The notes under the pieces are model-generated. The model made no database searches and was not told the DNA's origin. It worked only from the letters and a program-made list of their open reading frames with translations. The translations under genes were made by a program, and so were the position numbers. From Neonectria sp. B-13 (lineage: Eukaryota > Ascomycota > Sordariomycetes > Hypocreales > Nectriaceae): a stretch of 64,000 nucleotides of DNA. The stretch is taken from positions 930,001 to 994,000 of the forward strand of contig NOKP01000010.1 in NCBI GenBank assembly GCA_002682825.1, given 5' to 3'. Positions 60,213 through 64,000 of this stretch are shown in pieces. Within the stretch, counting starts at the first letter, position 1. Each line of letters begins with the position of its first letter.

Positions 60213-61327
60213 TCAAAATTTCCATCTCGGTAGAATCTGGGTTGATCTCCCTCCTTCAATGGCCATCGCCTTCTTCATACAGGCTAGCGCCATCTGGCCT
60301 CCTTTACATGTCTGATGCAGCTTTGCGTCGATATCTCTAGGATTGTAACCTTTCCCAAAGTCAATAGCAACTGCGTCGCCATCTTGATTGATCAAGATGT
60401 TGTCTGGCTTTACGTCGTCCCAGACGATGCCAAACTCATGCAACTGCCCCATCGTTGCCTCGATCTGGTCTATCCACTTCTTCTTTTCTTCTGTCGATGC
60501 ATCCCCGATCCTTATGGCAAGTGTCTTGCCCTCAACGTACTCAAGAACAAACCCCATTAAACAGGACTTATCATTATCCCATACAAAAAGGCCAGTGAGT
60601 TTAGAAGTACGGAAGGGAGGATTTAACCCATCACTGGCATTGATCCGCGATAACAGGTCCATCCCACGCAAGTGACCGTGTGATGTATATCCAGCCCTGA
60701 AGAAGAAAAAAGACTTCATCCGATCCAACAGGGCAGACATTCCTCGGGGTGTCACTCATTTCCATGGGGTCAACTCCTTCGGGGACCCTTTGGAGCTCGG
60801 AGGCCAGATAGAGCTTGGTGGACGGAAGTGCTGAACGAAGAATATGAGAACCCTCGACGTCGTCTTGCTGACGATATGGTAATTCGTCTATAATACGAGT
60901 CTCAGGGCTCGAGTCACCGTGTGATCGAGGGTCATAGTCCTCTTAAATGGCACGAAGATTGCCAGTGTCATTAATAAGTTGAAAGGCGTATGTAGGCGGG
61001 AAAAAAGCAATCGAGAAGGGTGAGAGCCTTTTGGGTGCCAGGTTCCGGCGTTGGTGCCAGTGTCTTCAGGAAGCTGTCCATTGCATCAAGAACCCAGTCT
61101 TTGAACTCAAAGAGCGTGTCGGGCTCCTCAATGTTCTCTCGGAAATCGTCAAACTTCTGAAGTAATTCTCCTTCGCCCTGCACTTCTTTTCCTCGAATTG
61201 TGATATAGAAGCGTATAAAATTGTACATGAAGACATGGTCGACGTGTAGACCTAAGTCTGCTGCATCCAGCATGCGATATGACGGAAAAGGCATCCCACC
61301 GTCGCTTGTGTTATTGTTGTCGTCCAT
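60213..61327 (-). pseudogene. Broken protein-kinase-like gene
   Basis: Two open pieces on the minus strand, 60971-61327 (from an ATG, MDDNNNTSDGG) and 60213-60755, look like parts of one protein of about 370 residues. The C-terminal part has kinase features: HEFGIVWDDVKPDNILI (catalytic-loop-like, with D-x-K-P-x-N) and AIDFGKGY in place of DFG. An upstream FVLEYVEGKTL matches the hinge. Continuity needs two single-base losses, each in a run of six T (minus strand; A runs at about 61001-61006 and 60706-60711), and passes one TAA stop (near 60944) where a CAA would fit. Fungal genomes carry many such orphan kinases, often with a one-residue DFG variant. It could also be a real gene with sequencing errors in the homopolymers. 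Catalysis is not supported. Confidence 0.6.
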
Positions 61328-61446
61328 GTTTGACTATATCTGGGACGATGGAGGTGGAAGTTGGAATAGTAAGGCAGCATCACACGCTTGTCAAGCCAAC
61401 AGGCCAATGAGCACGAGCACGAAGGTGTGGCATGAAGGCGTCTAGG

Positions 61447-61531
61447 ACGTAGTTTGCTCCACGCTGCCAATGCCGCTCTGGCGGATCGGCGGAGCCGCCT
61501 GTGGCGGGTCCATGTCCGTGCTATTCCCCTG
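61447..61531 (+). repeat. Dispersed repeat copy B
   Basis: About 85 bp in the same orientation as copy A, just 5' of the kinase-like pseudogene; the last 25 bases (GGCGGGTCCATG, TCCGTGCTATTCC) are best conserved. Confidence 0.7.
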
Positions 61532-62471
61532 CCCATGCACGTTGGGCCAGGTAATCAGGCTGTCTTTTGACCGTTGCCAACAGGTGTTTCAATTGAGACA
61601 AGACAGCCTGAAAGGAAATTTTTGGACTTGTTAAAGAATGACCAGATTAGATACAATCCACGTGTCCTACCGCAACTAGCTACACTCAGCTAAGCTCATG
61701 GGCCGGAGGTGCCGAATTCTGAATGGTGAGTACGACAGGAGACTTCCGCCGCAATTAACGGTTTCACTAAAACGGCTAGAATGCCAAGTGAATACTCAGC
61801 TTTCCCACTGGTGAGTCCTAAAAAAGATCAAGAAAGCTCCTAATAAGAGAGCTCGTAAGTGCAAGGATGCAAGAAAATCTCAAGAAGAACACCAAGCCGT
61901 TATGGGAAACGTTGAGCTTCTTGAAAGGACTGTCGGTCAGTTATCAGCGCCCAAGCGCCTGCGCCCAAGCGGATATTGGGGATATCATGTTGTTCGCCTC
62001 CACCGAATTTTGCATATATTTGTGCCAACTGCCATTCTTGTGCTTGTGGTAGGCTCTGAAAAATAGGATTGTTTCGTGAGCTGCGCTTTAGTTGCGTCGT
62101 GTCACTGGTAGTAGCATGTCGATTAGCAACTCGACCTTTTGGCAGACCCAATGGTGGACGTCATCGTCTTCCTCTCATGCGAAGTCCTTCTCTGTCAGGA
62201 TTTGAATACAATTTTCCTTTTGTAAATATTACCGTTGTAGGTAGTGACTCGCGGTGCATGCCTCCCTGCTACTTTTCCGGGCGCTAGCAGGAATACTTAT
62301 CATCTTTGGCTTCAAAGCGTTACCGCCTGCTTACGGTTGCCACACACACTTCGGATGTTTTGTCACGAGTAATGATCCCCGTTCGCAACACTAAAAGATC
62401 GGACGACATCAGTCGACACCAGGGTCCGGACGAAACCGTCCACTGGTCCAGGCACAGCAGGTGGCTGCGGT

Positions 62472-62493
62472 GGGGGAATAGCACGGAGATGGA
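62472..62493 (-). repeat. Dispersed repeat copy C (core only)
   Basis: GGGGGAATAGCACGGAGATGGA, the inverted core of copies A and B (TCCATNTCCGTGCTATTCCCC read on the other strand). Confidence 0.55.
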
Positions 62494-64000
62494 GGCTCCC
62501 GCTCCCCCACCGTTCCGACGTTGAGGTACGAATACAGTATGAGAGTTCTGTAGCAGCGGTTGAAAGGGCCAATCTTTTCCGCCTTCTTGATCCGAATGCA
62601 TCAACCTCTAATCTAGAGGCAAGGTACCCGCACCATAGCGGCCGGGCGATTGCGGTCCCGGCAGCAGATCTTTGTAGATCCGGTAATTATCACGGAAGCG
62701 AGCCGGGCTACTAGTCAGAGGCTCAGAGCGAGCCTGTGAGCCGCCTAGGAAGCCGGATCAATGGCCCGCACCCACAGAGTCACAACCCTTTCATCCGTCC
62801 GATAGAGCTATGCCGGGGCTATGTGATGTTGTCCGCGAGAGCTGGCCTCCCCATGGACGGAACGAACCAGACATATCAGGCTAAAACACGAAACGTGATG
62901 GCATCCGCTTGTATGCCTTCATGTGTGTTCGTACAACATACAATTGGTGATCTTGACCGCAAGGGGCGACGGCGCGTGTGGACCAGGACCGATTTAAGAC
63001 AGGCCTGACATCAAAGAAGAAGCAAATATGACGAAAGTGATATCATACAGAAATGGAGCCGCCCCGCAGACTGGATGGGGACAGACTTTTGTTGAAAGGC
63101 TTGATTCTGGGTCTGCCAGCACACAGCGGTGAGTTAATAAAGCAACCACTGGCAACTATTGATGCACGTGACCAAATGCTCCGGAATGGCAGTCCAATAT
63201 CACAACTTTGAAGGCATTCGCAAATTTTACCGGTCGCTTGCTGGTGTCTGTACCTTGTAAGTGGGATTTGTGGATTTGCCGGGTCCATTTGCGGGTTTTG
63301 CATCGCCCGTTCTAGGACAGCCCAGACGACAGATGTGCAACCAACTTGTCACTTTCAGTTACCGGGAAGAGGTGGAGGTGGGTTTTTTCATCCTTGGCGG
63401 GGTCACATCCTAGAAGTCCAGACCCAACTGCCAGGACCCAGATCCCTTGCCCATCAGAAAAGCTCTTAGCTCGCAGCTCGAATAAAGCGCCACGAATGCG
63501 ATTTTCCTGTTTTGGAGTCCTTCGTACCTTGCCGTCGAGCCTTGTCGCCTCCAACAAGCTCCGGGCCATTCAGGGCCAACCTCAGCGTCCAGTGGATTGT
63601 CACTTCTCACTTTTCACTAGAGGAGCCGCCGGCGCGGCTTGGTTTCATCCCCGTCCACGTCCGTCCGCCCGCTCAGGTCTCAACCGTCCTCATCTTGACT
63701 GTTGACGGGGCTGTTGACTCTTTACTCTTTACCCTCGCTGCCGTCTCCGGGCCGTCGTCATCCGGGTCCGCGTCCTCACCTTCGCTCCGCAATCTCGTCG
63801 CCCTCTCTCTCTCTCCCTCTCTCCCCCTCTCCTCATCTTCTTCGCCCCCGTCGCGGCAGTTGTAAGGACAGACACTACGGCTTGTCTTGTCTCATCTAGC
63901 TCGCCCCCATCAGATCAGCGCCTTCAGCTCAACTACCCCTCCTCCACCCGCGTGGTCATTCTCCGCGACATCCTTCCATCACCCACTCGACCGTCCTTCC

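Larger units (their letters stand above)
61328..64000. other. Gene-poor right end of the window
   Basis: 2.7 kb with no supported gene. It holds repeat copy B (61447-61531), repeat copy C on the other strand (62472-62493), and from about 63700 a strongly C/T-rich stretch resembling the leader of a plus-strand gene that begins beyond the window. Searches for tRNA-like folds gave nothing convincing. Confidence 0.45.

Noticed and set aside
62620..62720. GC-rich hairpin-prone stretch considered as a tRNA gene
   Set aside because: No cloverleaf with A and B box promoter elements could be drawn.

Overview
The window looks like a filamentous ascomycete (Pezizomycotina, probably a Sordariomycete). 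Genes are GC-rich and split by short introns (mostly 50-120 nt, GT...AG, with CTAAC-like branch sites). A HET-C protein, an FMF-1-type HMG regulator, fungal Zn2Cys6 and CCCH proteins, and a transposon eroded by C-to-T/G-to-A mutation (the signature of repeat-induced point mutation, RIP) all point the same way. The genus cannot be fixed from the sequence alone.

Left part (0-20 kb), mainly housekeeping: a von Willebrand A protein (+), a coiled-coil protein of unknown role (-), an RBM39/Rsd1-type splicing factor (-), a sphingolipid fatty-acid 2-hydroxylase Scs7 (-), HET-C (+), a mitochondrial PP2C phosphatase Ptc6 (-), and an unrecognised, possibly BTB-like protein (+).

Iron module (20.2-27.2 kb): the iron permease ftr1 (-) and the multicopper ferroxidase fet3 (+) are transcribed away from each other across a 3.5 kb non-coding spacer. 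The spacer has three copies of the extended GATA site ATCWGATAA used by fungal iron repressors, two near ftr1 and one near fet3. The two proteins would form the plasma-membrane reductive iron uptake complex.

Middle (27.9-49.7 kb): phosphatidylinositol synthase pis1 (-), a Zn2Cys6 transcription factor (+), a DUF-type CCCH zinc-finger protein (+), SRP19/Sec65 (+), dynactin p150Glued (-), an FMF-1/PaHMG5-type HMG-box regulator (-) and the RuvB-like helicase rvb1 (-).

Transposon (49.95-57.0 kb): a complete Ty1/copia element with two 205 bp LTRs and a 5 bp target duplication (TTGTA). It is almost emptied of CpA/TpG, and a 1.0 kb segment that lacks this damage sits inside it, as if inserted later. 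The element starts only 282 bp upstream of the rvb1 start codon.

Right part (57-64 kb), gene-poor and accessory-looking: an EamA/DMT transporter (-), a broken protein-kinase-like gene (-) bracketed by copies of a short repeat, and about 2.5 kb without recognisable genes that ends in a pyrimidine-rich leader of a gene presumably lying beyond the window. Exon coordinates below were worked out by eye from splice signals and reading frame; no transcript data or database search was available.
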